64,000 nt of DNA from Neomoorella carbonis (GCF_045278715.1 NZ_CP136420.1:248001-312000); one strand, 5' to 3'. Shown: positions 45,214 through 53,679, numbered from the stretch's first letter. Made by a program: numbers and translations. The notes: a model not told the origin generated them from the sequence alone.

Positions 45214-46239
45214 ATGAGAAAAATGACACCGATAATCATTCTATCTATATTTCTAACCCTCATTAAACTGGTCCCTGCCTATGCTATAGACCCGACAGCG
45301 CCGCCGGCTTCACCAACCGGGGTAACCGTATCCGGGGTGAAGGATACAACAGCCTATGTAGCCTGGGACCCGGTTCCTTATGCTACGCAGTATAGCATTT
45401 ATGTGAACGGCAACAGGTGGATGGGAACAACCGGGCCGGGTGTGGAGTTAACCGGCTTGCAGCCCAATAGCCAGTATAGCGTTTATGTCACAGCAGCTAA
45501 CGATTTAGGCGAAAGCGGTCCATCTTCTTCAGTATCTTTTATGACCTCGCCACCGCCGCCAACCATGCCTAATACCCCGGTAGTGAGCCGGGTAACAGAT
45601 AGTAGCGCCTCAGTAACCTGGGAAGCCCTGCCGCCATACCAGCAAATTAAGGTTTACCGCTTATATGTGGACGGCCAGCCGGTGGCCGATGTGCAGCCAC
45701 AGGCCGGGGGCCTCCAGGCTGCCAGCTTGCAGAACCTGACACCAGGGGTCCACTCGGTAGCGGTAGCTGGAGTGAACGACTATGGGGAGGGCCCCCGATC
45801 TACAACAGCACAATTCAATATCCGGTCAATACCTGCCCCTACAGGATTACAGCTATATAATCATTCCGCAGATACCCTTTGGTTGACCTGGGATAAGTCA
45901 GAAGGGGTAGCCAGCTACCAGGTGCTTATCAACGGCCAGAAAATAGGGGAGACAGAGGCAAACATCTTTATGGTCAAAGGCCTCCAGCCAAGCCAGGCTT
46001 ATCAGGTGGGTTTGGTGGCGATATATTCGGATGGGAACGTCTCTAATACTGCTACTATCCAGGCTTATACAACGCCAGCGCCAGAAGAGATAACCATAAA
46101 CTCATTTATTGGCGCTATAAACCCCTATCTAAATGATTTGATGCCTGCTTTTACAATTGTTTTCGCTATTGGCGCCGCCTTTATGGTGGCTAGAGCTGCG
46201 AGAACAATTTTTCGAGGGGGGAGGTTGCGGATAATATGA
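45214..46239 (+). CDS. Secreted fibronectin-III protein with C-terminal anchor
   Basis: A 341-residue protein: signal peptide (residues ~1-24), three FN3 domains (SPTGVTVSGVKDTTAYVAWD; TPVVSRVTDSSASVTWEA; PTGLQLYNHSADTLWLTWD) and a transmembrane helix plus RAARTIFRGGRLRII tail. Likely a minor virion or surface protein working with the neighbouring DUF6273 protein. Starts directly after the SLT stop. Confidence 0.75.
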   Translation: MRKMTPIIILSIFLTLIKLVPAYAIDPTAPPASPTGVTVSGVKDTTAYVAWDPVPYATQYSIYVNGNRWMGTTGPGVELTGLQPNSQYSVYVTAANDLGESGPSSSVSFMTSPPPPTMPNTPVVSRVTDSSASVTWEALPPYQQIKVYRLYVDGQPVADVQPQAGGLQAASLQNLTPGVHSVAVAGVNDYGEGPRSTTAQFNIRSIPAPTGLQLYNHSADTLWLTWDKSEGVASYQVLINGQKIGETEANIFMVKGLQPSQAYQVGLVAIYSDGNVSNTATIQAYTTPAPEEITINSFIGAINPYLNDLMPAFTIVFAIGAAFMVARAARTIFRGGRLRII

Positions 46240-47408
46240 AAAAATGGCTTGTGTTAGCACTTTTAATACCTTTGATATATAGCCGGGCCATTCCGGCATG
46301 GGCTACAACTTACAATGCTCCTAATCCCATATATGTTTCAGCTTATGAAAATGGCAGCGCTTTGAGCGATATGGTGGTTGCCAACATCAATAATACTTAT
46401 CCCCCTTACTTGCAAACTGTAACAGTGGAATGGGCCGGCGTTACTTCTAGCGATTCTGTAAGCTTAATTTTTTATGACGTAAATTTAGCCCCAATGTCTG
46501 AAACTAGTGTTACCTCCAGCGGTCAAACAATAGCTGCTCCTGCCAATGCCTGGGGGGTTAAAATATCTCTTACAACAGGAAGTGATCTTGGTAAAAGGTA
46601 TGTATGGTTTTCACAGGTAACAACTACCTTTGGAGATACAACAATATTTCCTGCTCCAGATACTTCTGATGCGGGTAGCGGCGGGACAACACCACCTCCT
46701 TCCGACGGTTCTACTTGAACTTGTAACGTAGACTTTAGCCCGGTAGTTACCGAGCTTCAGACTATTGTGAACCAGAATAGCAGCGTAATAAGCGCCATCA
46801 ATCAGGTTCATTCCCAATTGGATAGTTTATCAAGTGAGGTACAGGCGATATATAATAAAATTCAACAGATATATGGCCAGGTGCAGCAGATTAATAGTAC
46901 GGTAGGGAATATAAACGATTACCTCACAACCCCGCGAAGCGGGAATATAAGCGTTAGCACACCTACTATGCCAACATTTAACCCAACACCCCCGACCCAA
47001 CCGGAGCCTCCTCAGCAGCCCTATACTTATGACCGGAACGTACCAACTATGCCGCCGCCAATAGATAGCCCTGGCCCTTTACCGGCAGTGCCCGATCCAA
47101 CGATTATGGCTCATGACCCGGCAGCAACAGTCGATACCCCGTTAAATCCTGATATAGCTCAAGCGCCGGATACTCCCAGGACACCGGACCCGGTCAACAT
47201 GGATGCTCCTAAAGTACCAGATCCGGTAAACATGGATCCGCCGAGCAGCCCGGACCCGGTAATCAAAGATGCGCCCCGCCAGCCTGACCCGGTTTACATG
47301 GACCCGCCGGCTTCCAGGGATGCGCCAATCTCTAAAGATGCGCCCCTTACTAGAGATACCCCTTTAACACCAGATCCGCCTTTAACACCAGATCCACCTT
47401 TGAATTGA
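46236..47408 (+). CDS. Exported coiled-coil/proline-rich protein interrupted by an in-frame TGA
   Basis: A single frame of 391 codons broken only by TGA at 46716-46718 (codon 161). Before it: signal peptide and a beta-rich domain ending GGTTPPPSDGST. After it: TCNVDFSPVVTELQ, a coiled coil (~180-230, VHSQLDSLSSEVQAIYNKIQ) and proline-rich DPVNMD/PDP repeats to the end. The part after the TGA has no convincing ribosome site for a separate start (GTG 46767). TGA is followed by ACT TGT, so a Cys-x-Cys or Sec-x-Cys pair is possible. Readthrough, selenocysteine or a recent nonsense mutation are all open. Confidence 0.6.
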
Positions 47409-47419
47409 GGTGAAGATCT

Positions 47420-47872
47420 ATGTATGAGTTTTTCTCGGGCATAATACAGGGGCTTTTTAACGGTATAAGAACCCTGTTTGGCTGGTTAGGTAGCTTGATC
47501 TCTAATCTTTGGGAGGCCCTAAAACAGTTTGTCGTTGCACTTTTCCAGCCTTTTTTATGGCTGGTAACAGGGTTCACTTACCTGTTAAGCAAGTGCTTTG
47601 ATATAGTAGTCCTGGTAATACAGATATTATTTGGCCTCTTTAAACTGGTGGGAAGCGTAATTGCCGGGGTCTTTAATACTTTTGGTCAACTCCTGGGCTT
47701 TTCTGGCAGCACCCAGTATTATTACATGCCTGGGGCCTACCAGGGAGGATGGAACGCCGTGGGTGATTTCCTAAACCAGACAGGCTTTAATACAATTGCG
47801 GTTATAATGGCCGTCTTTATATGGCTGATGACAGCCTACGCCATCATTAAAATTGCCGGGGGTGATAAGTAA
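47420..47872 (+). CDS. Polytopic membrane protein of the virion module
   Basis: A 150-residue protein with several hydrophobic segments (LFGWLGSLISNLW; FDIVVLVIQILFGLFKLVG; TIAVIMAVFIWLMTAYAI). No family recognised; possibly a pVI-like terminal protein or assembly partner of Zot. The stop overlaps the next start (TAATG). Confidence 0.6.
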   Translation: MYEFFSGIIQGLFNGIRTLFGWLGSLISNLWEALKQFVVALFQPFLWLVTGFTYLLSKCFDIVVLVIQILFGLFKLVGSVIAGVFNTFGQLLGFSGSTQYYYMPGAYQGGWNAVGDFLNQTGFNTIAVIMAVFIWLMTAYAIIKIAGGDK

Positions 47873-48138
47873 TGTTCCAGCGGATAGTAGACAGCATCTT
47901 TAACCCGGTAATCCAGATCCTGACTTCAGCGCGGGACCGCCTGGAGGGAGTTTCCCTGGTTGCCGCCAGGGGGTTAAATCTTGATTATTTCCTGGGTCCT
48001 CTTTCTATGCTATCACCTGAATGGAGGGCACTTATAGGCAGCATAGTAGCCAGCGCCTTCCTCATCCTGGGGGTACTGGTGGCGAGAAAGACCTATAGCC
48101 TATATCTTGCCTTTAAAGAAGGTGTCAAATGGTGGTAA
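47872..48138 (+). CDS. 88-residue membrane protein
   Basis: Amphipathic N-terminus and one C-terminal helix (LIGSIVASAFLILGVLVA) with a basic/aromatic tail. Coupled to the preceding gene. Likely minor coat or assembly factor. Confidence 0.6.
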   Translation: MFQRIVDSIFNPVIQILTSARDRLEGVSLVAARGLNLDYFLGPLSMLSPEWRALIGSIVASAFLILGVLVARKTYSLYLAFKEGVKWW

Positions 48139-48257
48139 AAATAAGCATGCCCTTCAGAGCCCCATATTTGCCCTGTATTGCGTCAATACCCCGTTTAGGG
48201 ATAAATGTATTGGCGGCACATTTTCGCCCGTCATAAGTCAAATATGAAAGCCGTTTC

Positions 48258-48297
48258 GAGGTCCACGATAGTAATTTTTATTGTGGACCTCTTTTTT
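48258..48297 (+). terminator. Internal terminator of the virion module
   Basis: GAGGTCCAC / GTGGACCTC stem with further ATA/TAT pairing and TTTTTT. Strong intrinsic terminator. The ORF-like stretch around it is not convincing as a gene; the 230 bp between 48139 and 48370 otherwise hold nothing recognisable. Confidence 0.8.
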
Positions 48298-48370
48298 GGC
48301 CCGGAATTTCAGATAATGTTCATTGTGCGAAGTTTAAGGTTGATTATCATGGTATTAGGAGGGATAACGC

Positions 48371-48502
48371 ATGGTATTTCAATTTTTCTTCCAGGCGGCC
48401 TTTGGTATAACCGCCGGAATTGCTGCCGTAGTGATACCGGCTACATGGCTATATTTCAGGATTAGCCAGGGAGGGGCAAGGAATGGTATTAGGCATAGGT
48501 AA
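48371..48502 (+). CDS. 43-residue one-helix membrane protein
   Basis: MVFQFFFQAAFGITAGIAAV, then a basic tail. Excellent AGGAGGGATAACGC ribosome site. Overlaps the next gene by 20 bp. Probable small virion or assembly protein. Confidence 0.55.
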   Translation: MVFQFFFQAAFGITAGIAAVVIPATWLYFRISQGGARNGIRHR

Positions 48503-48839
48503 ACGTAAGCAGGATAACTATGACCTGATTATCCTCATGAATGATAGGGAGATTAGGACCATACCTGTTGAAAGCGAGGATGAGGAAGCGGTTACCGGAG
48601 CAGGGATGGTCCTCCCGAAAGCAGATGCGGAAGTCAGGTACTTCCCTGGCGGCGGCCGGGCCTATGTGTACGGGTACAAGGGCAACTACCTGGCCGAGAG
48701 TGAAAATATCGCCAGGCTGGAAAAATCGGTGGTCCTGCGCAACTTGTTTGACTACGGCAGTACCGCCCGGACGGCAAATATCCAGTTTTACGTTATGATA
48801 GCAGCGTTAATAATAACGGTGTTCCTTTTAAGGCATTAG
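48483..48839 (+). CDS. 118-residue protein with C-terminal anchor
   Basis: Soluble N-terminal domain and a C-terminal helix (FYVMIAALIITVFLL) ending in RH. No known family. Stands two genes before the Zot ATPase and may be a membrane partner of it. Confidence 0.6.
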   Translation: MVLGIGKRKQDNYDLIILMNDREIRTIPVESEDEEAVTGAGMVLPKADAEVRYFPGGGRAYVYGYKGNYLAESENIARLEKSVVLRNLFDYGSTARTANIQFYVMIAALIITVFLLRH

Positions 48840-48851
48840 GGGGTGAGATGA

Positions 48852-49199
48852 ATGGCTGAAGAAAACAATAACGGCGGTAGTGGTGGCCGCAGCCTTCAGG
48901 ACATCATGGCCGGGGAGCTTTTTGCCTCCAGCAGGGGTGACCTGGTGGAAACCCTCCGGTTCATGGAAAAGCATGGAACGCCACTAAGTGAGCGCCAGGT
49001 GGCGGCGATTGCTCTGCTCCGGACCCTCCAGGCCCAAAGGCATCACAAGCTCTATGAGCCAATTATAGCTACAGCAACCGGTATGGCTAAGGAAATTACG
49101 CCGCCTGATGTATTTATCGACGTGATCGAAAAGATGACCCTGGGCGGTTTTGTGACCGGCAAGGTGAGGCTGTCTAAGGTATTTGGCGGTGATAAGTGA
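48852..49199 (+). CDS. Soluble hypothetical protein upstream of Zot
   Basis: A 115-residue protein with a Gly/Asn-rich N-terminus and helical body (LQDIMAGELFASSRGDLVET). Stop overlaps the Zot start (TGATG). Not recognised; conserved placement would suggest an assembly accessory. Confidence 0.55.
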   Translation: MAEENNNGGSGGRSLQDIMAGELFASSRGDLVETLRFMEKHGTPLSERQVAAIALLRTLQAQRHHKLYEPIIATATGMAKEITPPDVFIDVIEKMTLGGFVTGKVRLSKVFGGDK

Positions 49200-49837
49200 T
49201 GTATGTTTGGGTTTTTCAGGGCAACCTGGGGGAAGGAAAGACTTTCGGGATGGGTGTCCTGGCCCTTTACTTCGCCGCCAGGGCCAGGAAAGCCGGGATA
49301 AAGGTGGACCTATACGCCAACTATGGGCTGAAGGGGGCCAAGCCTCTTAGCAGTTACAGGGATTTTTATAATGTGGCCCGGTCGGAGGCCAGTATTGTGC
49401 TACTTGACGAGGCCCACGTTAACCTTGACGCCCGGTTATTTCACAAGGGCGGCAATATCTATATGACCCAGTTTTTCTTTTATCTTCGCAAGCTAAATGC
49501 AAGCCTGTTTATGACCACTCCGAGCATACGCAACCTGGATAGCCGGATGCGACTTCTAACAAATATCCTGGTTGACTGCCATAAAACCGCGTCCGGGTTC
49601 CAATACGATATTTACGATTACCAAGGAGAAAGACTGCTAAGACGCAAGTTTTTGCCTAAAGCTCTAGCTGAGGAAATTTTTAAGGCTGGTATGTATGATA
49701 CCCATACGATAGTAAGAGCCGTGGAATTCCCGCAGAACGAGAGACAATTTAGTAAGTTCCTTGACCGGATAGAAGCGATAAAAGAGGGTACGGATGGAGA
49801 AGACGAAGGGGGGCAAGAGGATGCCCTTGAGGAATGA
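49199..49837 (+). CDS. Zot-family (zonular occludens toxin-like) assembly ATPase
   Basis: A 212-residue P-loop ATPase: Walker A QGNLGEGKTFGM near residues 7-16, Walker B ASIVLLDEAHVNLDAR near 75-90 and the FFYLRKLNASLFMTTPS sensor segment. This is the pI/Zot family that powers extrusion of filamentous phages and is the defining gene of Inoviridae. No transmembrane helix is evident, unlike pI of M13, so the anchor may be in the adjacent small proteins. ATG 49199 overlaps the previous stop. Confidence 0.88.
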   Translation: MYVWVFQGNLGEGKTFGMGVLALYFAARARKAGIKVDLYANYGLKGAKPLSSYRDFYNVARSEASIVLLDEAHVNLDARLFHKGGNIYMTQFFFYLRKLNASLFMTTPSIRNLDSRMRLLTNILVDCHKTASGFQYDIYDYQGERLLRRKFLPKALAEEIFKAGMYDTHTIVRAVEFPQNERQFSKFLDRIEAIKEGTDGEDEGGQEDALEE

Positions 49838-50261
49838 AAGGTATGCAGAAGAAAGGGTTATAGAGCAGGCAGTAGAAACTGCCCTGGAACTAGCCAGGCC
49901 GCAGGTGAACCCCTACAAGTGGCTGTATCATAACCCCTCCGGGGTGCAGACCATGCAATGGTTCGCTCATTGGACTCAGCGGTATACTGGCCACAGGTTA
50001 TATAAAGCCATCCAGCGCATTGCAAAGATTACCGGCTATGAGTTGGTCCCGGCATCTCTTTTCTACCGCCATACGGCGCCCTGGGCGGCAAGGCGAGTAA
50101 AGATTTATGGCCGTAGCTTTATCCTTATAAAGCGAGAAGAAATGACGCCGGGCCTTGCCAGGCGGTATGATGCCTTCTGCCGGGATCTCCAGGCGGCCCT
50201 AAAAGAGTATCGGGATGAGTTAGAAGATGATGAGGACATTTCGCCTAATGTTTGCGTCTAA
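49821..50261 (+). CDS. Hypothetical protein downstream of Zot
   Basis: A 146-residue basic/acidic helical protein (RMPLRNERYAEERVIEQAV start region; acidic tail LEDDEDISPN). ATG 49821 follows GGGGGGCAAGAGG; ATG 49794 is also in frame. Overlaps zot by 17 bp. No family recognised. Confidence 0.55.
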   Translation: MPLRNERYAEERVIEQAVETALELARPQVNPYKWLYHNPSGVQTMQWFAHWTQRYTGHRLYKAIQRIAKITGYELVPASLFYRHTAPWAARRVKIYGRSFILIKREEMTPGLARRYDAFCRDLQAALKEYRDELEDDEDISPNVCV

Positions 50262-50281
50262 TAGGCATTAGGCGTAAAAAA

Positions 50282-50320
50282 GGCGGCCATCCGGTACAGG
50301 TTATGCCGGTTAGGTCCGCC
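50282..50320 (+). terminator. Hairpin between virion module and recombinase
   Basis: GGCGG...CCGG pairs with CCGG...CCGCC across a short loop; an A-run precedes it, and no T-run follows. Possibly a terminator for the opposite strand or a recombination/packaging structure. Confidence 0.4.
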
Positions 50321-50352
50321 GTTATCGTATAACGCGGAAAGAGGTATTTTGG

Positions 50353-51171
50353 ATGTTTGATGACTACCTGAATACCCTCCGAGACAGCACCAGGAAAGCT
50401 TACGGGGAGGACCTGGCCGACTTTGCCAGGTGGTTTTCAGCGACTAACGGGAGGCCGCCGGCGCCGGACCAGGTAACCTCCATAGACCTCCGGGAGTACC
50501 AGGGGCATATGGTGACGGTCAGAGGCCTAAAGCCAGCCACCGTCAACCGCCGCCTGGCAGCTATCCGGTCCTGGCTCCGGTGGGAAGTTGAACGGGGCAA
50601 CCTGGCCGAGTTACCACGTTTTCCCCGCCGGGTGGCCGAAGCCAGGGCAGCACCAAAAGCATTAGACAAGCTATCCCTGGCCAGGTTTCTCCGGGCGGTG
50701 GAAAGGGAGGGGAGCGCCAGGGACAAGGCCCTGGTGGCCCTGATGGTCCATGCTGGACTCAGAGTAGGCGAGGCGGTAAGGGTCCTGGTTGAAGATGTAG
50801 AGGTAAGCGAACGTAAGGGGAAAGTGGTGGTAAGGAAAGGTAAGGGACTAAAAAGGCGAGAAGTGCCATTAGGACCAGGTGCCAGGGCAGCTATCAGGGA
50901 CTGGCTGGCCGCAAGGCCTCTGGGTAGCAGGTGGTTATTCCCCGGCCAGAGGGAGGGCCACCTTACCACCAGGGCGGCCCAGGCCGTTATCAGCAAGTAT
51001 GCTTACCTGTCCCATGTGGATGGGGTAACGCCTCACGTGTTACGCCATACCTTTGCTACCAGGTTGCTCCGGGTGGCTGGCCTCCTGGGACATGCCAGAC
51101 TGGATACCACGGCCAAATATACCAGGCCAGGATGGGCGGACCTGGAAAAAGCCGTTGAAGATGAGGGGTGA
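50353..51171 (+). CDS. Tyrosine recombinase (XerC/D-like)
   Basis: A 272-residue phage-integrase-family protein: SAM-like N-terminal domain (YLNTLRDSTRKAYGEDLADF), AGLRVGEAVR (first Arg), HVLRHTFATRLL (HxxR) and LLGHARLDTTAKYTRPG (His and catalytic Tyr). The segment between HxxR and LLGH is about seven residues shorter than in XerC/D. The element already has a serine integrase, so this may resolve multimers, process the replicating genome or be a second integration route. Confidence 0.88.
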   Translation: MFDDYLNTLRDSTRKAYGEDLADFARWFSATNGRPPAPDQVTSIDLREYQGHMVTVRGLKPATVNRRLAAIRSWLRWEVERGNLAELPRFPRRVAEARAAPKALDKLSLARFLRAVEREGSARDKALVALMVHAGLRVGEAVRVLVEDVEVSERKGKVVVRKGKGLKRREVPLGPGARAAIRDWLAARPLGSRWLFPGQREGHLTTRAAQAVISKYAYLSHVDGVTPHVLRHTFATRLLRVAGLLGHARLDTTAKYTRPGWADLEKAVEDEG

Positions 51172-51175
51172 CAAG

Positions 51176-51559
51176 ATGATAAAGTTACAAGGGATAGACT
51201 GGCCTAAAATAAACGCCAGGAATAGAGGTTGCTTTGTAGTGGAATATGACCCGCAATTCCCGGGCGGCTTTTATGTACGCCACAAGGGAACGCCCTACTA
51301 TCTTCCTGCTACCAGGCATGATATAGAATGCCTGGTGGAAAACGCTTTGGCTTCCCTGGGGCGGCATCATGGACCTTTACTGATTAGCAGCAAAGAGGAC
51401 CAAATATTACTAGCCAGCAAGCAGGCTAAATTATTCGAGGCCTTAAATGATATGCAGGAGGAGGAATGGTTCCAATGGCTTATATGGCGTATGCTCTCCA
51501 AAACAAGGATAAACGAGCGAGTTACCAGCCTCCAGCAGATCCAGCCGGGAGATTTATAG
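51176..51559 (+). CDS. Hypothetical element protein
   Basis: A 127-residue protein (MIKLQGIDWPKINARNRGCF...). ATG 51176 behind GAGGGGTGAC. No family recognised. Overlaps the next gene by 94 bp in another frame. Confidence 0.5.
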   Translation: MIKLQGIDWPKINARNRGCFVVEYDPQFPGGFYVRHKGTPYYLPATRHDIECLVENALASLGRHHGPLLISSKEDQILLASKQAKLFEALNDMQEEEWFQWLIWRMLSKTRINERVTSLQQIQPGDL

Positions 51560-51807
51560 AGCTTATAGGCAAGCCGCCGGAAATAAAACGGCCAAGGCCA
51601 CCTTATGACTCCCCGGTGGCCTGGACAAAAATAATGAGCCTGCTTGACTGCCATGGGAGACGATGTTTATATGAGGCCCTGGGCGGCCAGGGAAGGCCTG
51701 ATGGATGGACCCGAAGAGTAGAAACTATATCCCTGCTTTTTAAATTGCCTTCAGAGGAAAGGGGCAAGCTTTGGGCCACTATCGTTAGCCGGGTAAAAGG
51801 ACTATAA
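51466..51807 (+). CDS. Hypothetical element protein
   Basis: A 113-residue protein behind GCAGGAGGA. Starts deep inside the previous gene. No recognised domain; last gene before attR. The next 220 bp hold only a small hairpin, a possible promoter (TTGACT-18-TAATAT near 51870-51900) and attR. Confidence 0.45.
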   Translation: MVPMAYMAYALQNKDKRASYQPPADPAGRFIELIGKPPEIKRPRPPYDSPVAWTKIMSLLDCHGRRCLYEALGGQGRPDGWTRRVETISLLFKLPSEERGKLWATIVSRVKGL

Positions 51808-51943
51808 TAAACTTATAGTTAATAAGCTTATTTGATCCAGGGCAGGCCGGGGGTTTTGTTTGATCATATCGTTGACTTTCGACTAAATGATGATGTAATA
51901 TACTATTTGGTAGCGGGAGATTACTCGGTTAACTTGTCGGCTG

Positions 51944-51965
51944 GCCCCGACCGTAAGATCGGGGC
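51944..51965. other. Hairpin near attR
   Basis: GCCCCGA / TCGGGGC with an 8-nt loop. Followed by ATTATG, no T-run. Could be part of the attP arm or a transcript end. Confidence 0.4.
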
Positions 51966-52025
51966 ATTATGCTGGACAAGATTATAGACTTCCTCCCTTT
52001 TGGACAGGGATATGATACTAAGAGG

Positions 52026-52038
52026 CCCGCCTCCACCA
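52026..52038 (+). other. attR core
   Basis: CCCGCCTCCACCA, identical to the ssrA 3' end at 32240-32252. It marks the right boundary of the element. Sequence beyond it is not plain chromosome but a recombinase relict. Confidence 0.75.
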
Positions 52039-52124
52039 GTCTTATCCGGAATTGGTGGGTTAAATTTCAGGATTACCTCAATCCTATCCTGATAGACAAT
52101 AATTTTGTGGACCAAGCGGTCCAC
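52026..52124 (-). pseudogene. C-terminal relict of a second serine recombinase
   Basis: The minus-strand translation has DRLVHKIIVYQDRIEVILKF then GGGG near the att core, clearly homologous to the C-terminal DRYLDKVVVYPEEIQVVLKI ... GGGG of the intact integrase at 32126-33745. An in-frame stop lies just upstream. It indicates an earlier, related element that used the same ssrA site. Confidence 0.75.
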
Positions 52125-52185
52125 TATTTTTTACAATCAAGGGGTTATACCTGTCTATAATAAATTTTCAGGCAACCAAACCGGC

Positions 52186-52226
52186 ATAAAGACGAGATGG
52201 TAATTTGGGGCATGTTGTTTATGATG
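52186..52226 (+). repeat. Relict copy of element segment 38072-38112
   Basis: GACGAGATGGTAATTTGG then GCATGTTGTTTA, nearly identical to the interior of the intact element, but lying outside attR. Supports a deleted sister element between 52039 and ~52320; the rest of that stretch shows nothing recognisable. Confidence 0.7.
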
Positions 52227-52326
52227 TACCCCACAGAGGTATTTCTGTAGTCTACGTCAGGAGAGAAAAAACTGTCAGTCTGAGCGATAGGAAGCGGTCA
52301 ATCACTCAATATGGTGGCCACTCTGC

Positions 52327-52455
52327 TTAAAGGCCATGGATTGCTAAACCAAGTTGTTCCTCTTTAACCAGCAAATAATCCGTATCATAGGTCGATATCG
52401 CAAAAATACTTATTCCCGCCTTAGCCAGGGGGTTAACCAGTGAAGCTAAAATTAA
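52327..52455 (-). pseudogene. C-terminal fragment of an ACT-domain protein
   Basis: Minus-strand frame without a start: LILASLVNPLAKAGISIFAI then STYDTDYLLVKEEQLG and a stop. This is the typical C-terminal ACT_7-like (CASTOR-type) ending. The 5' part is missing; the frame is cut off by the stop codon of the LysM gene upstream on the same strand. Confidence 0.65.
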
Positions 52456-52968
52456 TTAGCCCGGTATACAAATCTGCTGTCCTATTTGAAGATTGTTGGG
52501 GTCAACTCCTGGATTGGCGGCAATTAAATCCTGTATTGTAGTACCGAAACGCCTGGCCAGATTAAAGAAAGTATCACCGGCACGAATTGTATAAATTCTA
52601 CCGGGGCAGGGGGGAGATGGTGCCGGTGCCGGGATGCAGACCTGCTGTCCTATCTGCAGGTTGAGTGGGTCTACTCCCGGGTTGGCAGCGATTACGGCCT
52701 CTACGGCCAGGCCAAAGCGCTGGGCCAGGCTAAAGAAAGTATCGCCGGGTTTAATAACATAAAGGAAACCTCCTGGACAGGGACCGGGGACAGGGGGAAC
52801 AGGTATGCAGATGGTTTGGCCTATCTGGAGATTCGTCGGGCTAATACCGGGGTTGGCGGCTATTAGAGCGTCAATCGTAGTATTAAAACGGCGAGCTAAA
52901 CTAAAATAGGAATCTCCTGGTCTAATTGTATATAATGTACCCCCAGGACAAACAGGTTGGGCAGCCAA
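52456..52968 (-). CDS. Triple-LysM protein
   Basis: A 170-residue protein made of three LysM domains (YTIRPGDSYFSLARRF; YVIKPGDTFFSLAQRF; YTIRAGDTFFNLARRF) separated by Pro-rich linkers, each ending LQIGQxxCIP with cysteines. LysM binds peptidoglycan/chitin; in spore-formers such proteins coat spores or stay in the wall. No signal peptide, which favours a spore-coat (SafA-like) location. The near-identical repeats suggest recent internal duplication. Confidence 0.88.
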   Translation of the reverse strand: MAAQPVCPGGTLYTIRPGDSYFSLARRFNTTIDALIAANPGISPTNLQIGQTICIPVPPVPGPCPGGFLYVIKPGDTFFSLAQRFGLAVEAVIAANPGVDPLNLQIGQQVCIPAPAPSPPCPGRIYTIRAGDTFFNLARRFGTTIQDLIAANPGVDPNNLQIGQQICIPG

Positions 52969-53130
52969 TTGAATTCACTCCCTCAAGTTTAGTAGATACG
53001 TTATATTTGTATGATATATGTGGTTTAAGGGTGTTTCCGCCAGATTAGTGCGCGGCTAATGATAGTTTCTTGTCCGCCATGATGTATATTTATAGATTTT
53101 CCGGGGAAAATATCCTTGAGGTGATGGTTA

Positions 53131-53625
53131 ATGGTTTTAGAAGGTCTGGCGGGACCAATTGTTTTGCTGGGCGGGTTGATTCTCATGTTTCTGGTTGTAC
53201 CCTGGGAGCGAGTTAAGGAACTGGCCCTCATCGGGTTGGTGGGCGGATTAGCCCTGGCTTTCCTGGTAGTTTACCTGATGCAAAACTACTTCGGTTTCTG
53301 GACCTTCCGCCGTGTTGATTTGGTCAGTATCAGCGGGATACCTTTTTTCCTGGCGGCAAGCTGGTTCCCGCTAATAATTGTCTTCAGCCATCTCCTGGCC
53401 CAGTACAGGAGCATTTTGCCGGTGGTGCTTATCCTGCTGGCTTTTCCTCTGGGTGCCACCTTGCTCCATCTGCTCCTGCGGGCCAACGGCATGCTGCTTT
53501 ATCGCAACTGGAACCTGCCCTTAACTTTTATTCTCTCCTTAGGCATCCACCTGTTGATAATGTCTTATCTTTATGCAACGGGCCGGTTGGAGAACTTACG
53601 CGGGCTTACCCAAACTCAAACTTAA
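53131..53625 (+). CDS. Polytopic membrane protein (CBO0543-like)
   Basis: A 164-residue protein with about five transmembrane helices (GPIVLLGGLILMFLVVPWER; LIGLVGGLALAFLVVYL; WFPLIIVFSHLLAQY; LPVVLILLAFPLGATLLHLL; LTFILSLGIHLLIMSYL). Resembles small CBO0543-family proteins of spore-formers; function unknown. ATG behind TTGAGGTGATGG. Confidence 0.6.
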   Translation: MVLEGLAGPIVLLGGLILMFLVVPWERVKELALIGLVGGLALAFLVVYLMQNYFGFWTFRRVDLVSISGIPFFLAASWFPLIIVFSHLLAQYRSILPVVLILLAFPLGATLLHLLLRANGMLLYRNWNLPLTFILSLGIHLLIMSYLYATGRLENLRGLTQTQT

Positions 53626-53679
53626 AGGATCCCGGTATTTTTACCGCAACCTGACTGGTGGAAAAAAGATCAATGTAAT

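Larger units (their letters stand above)
32240..52038. mobile_element. Integrated filamentous-phage-like element in ssrA
   Basis: About 19.8 kb bounded by direct repeats CCCGCCTCCACCA (32240-32252 and 52026-52038). Left arm: serine integrase, DUF3800, Mrr-like nuclease, ImmA, repressor (all minus). Right arm (plus): Cro-like regulator, small genes, DnaD-like replication genes, coat-like peptides, glycosyltransferase, FN3 proteins, lytic transglycosylase, Zot-type ATPase, tyrosine recombinase. No capsid, portal, terminase or tail genes were found, while Zot plus coat-size peptides are hallmarks of Inoviridae. The size is large for an inovirus, and it carries integrative-element cargo. Confidence 0.85.

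Noticed and set aside
48205..48465. 86-codon ORF between virion genes
   Set aside because: It runs through a strong terminator hairpin, has no ribosome site and overlaps a better small gene at 48371.
52456..52968. CRISPR-like or other DNA repeat array in the LysM region
   Set aside because: The periodicity comes from three protein LysM repeats with linkers, not from spacer-repeat DNA.
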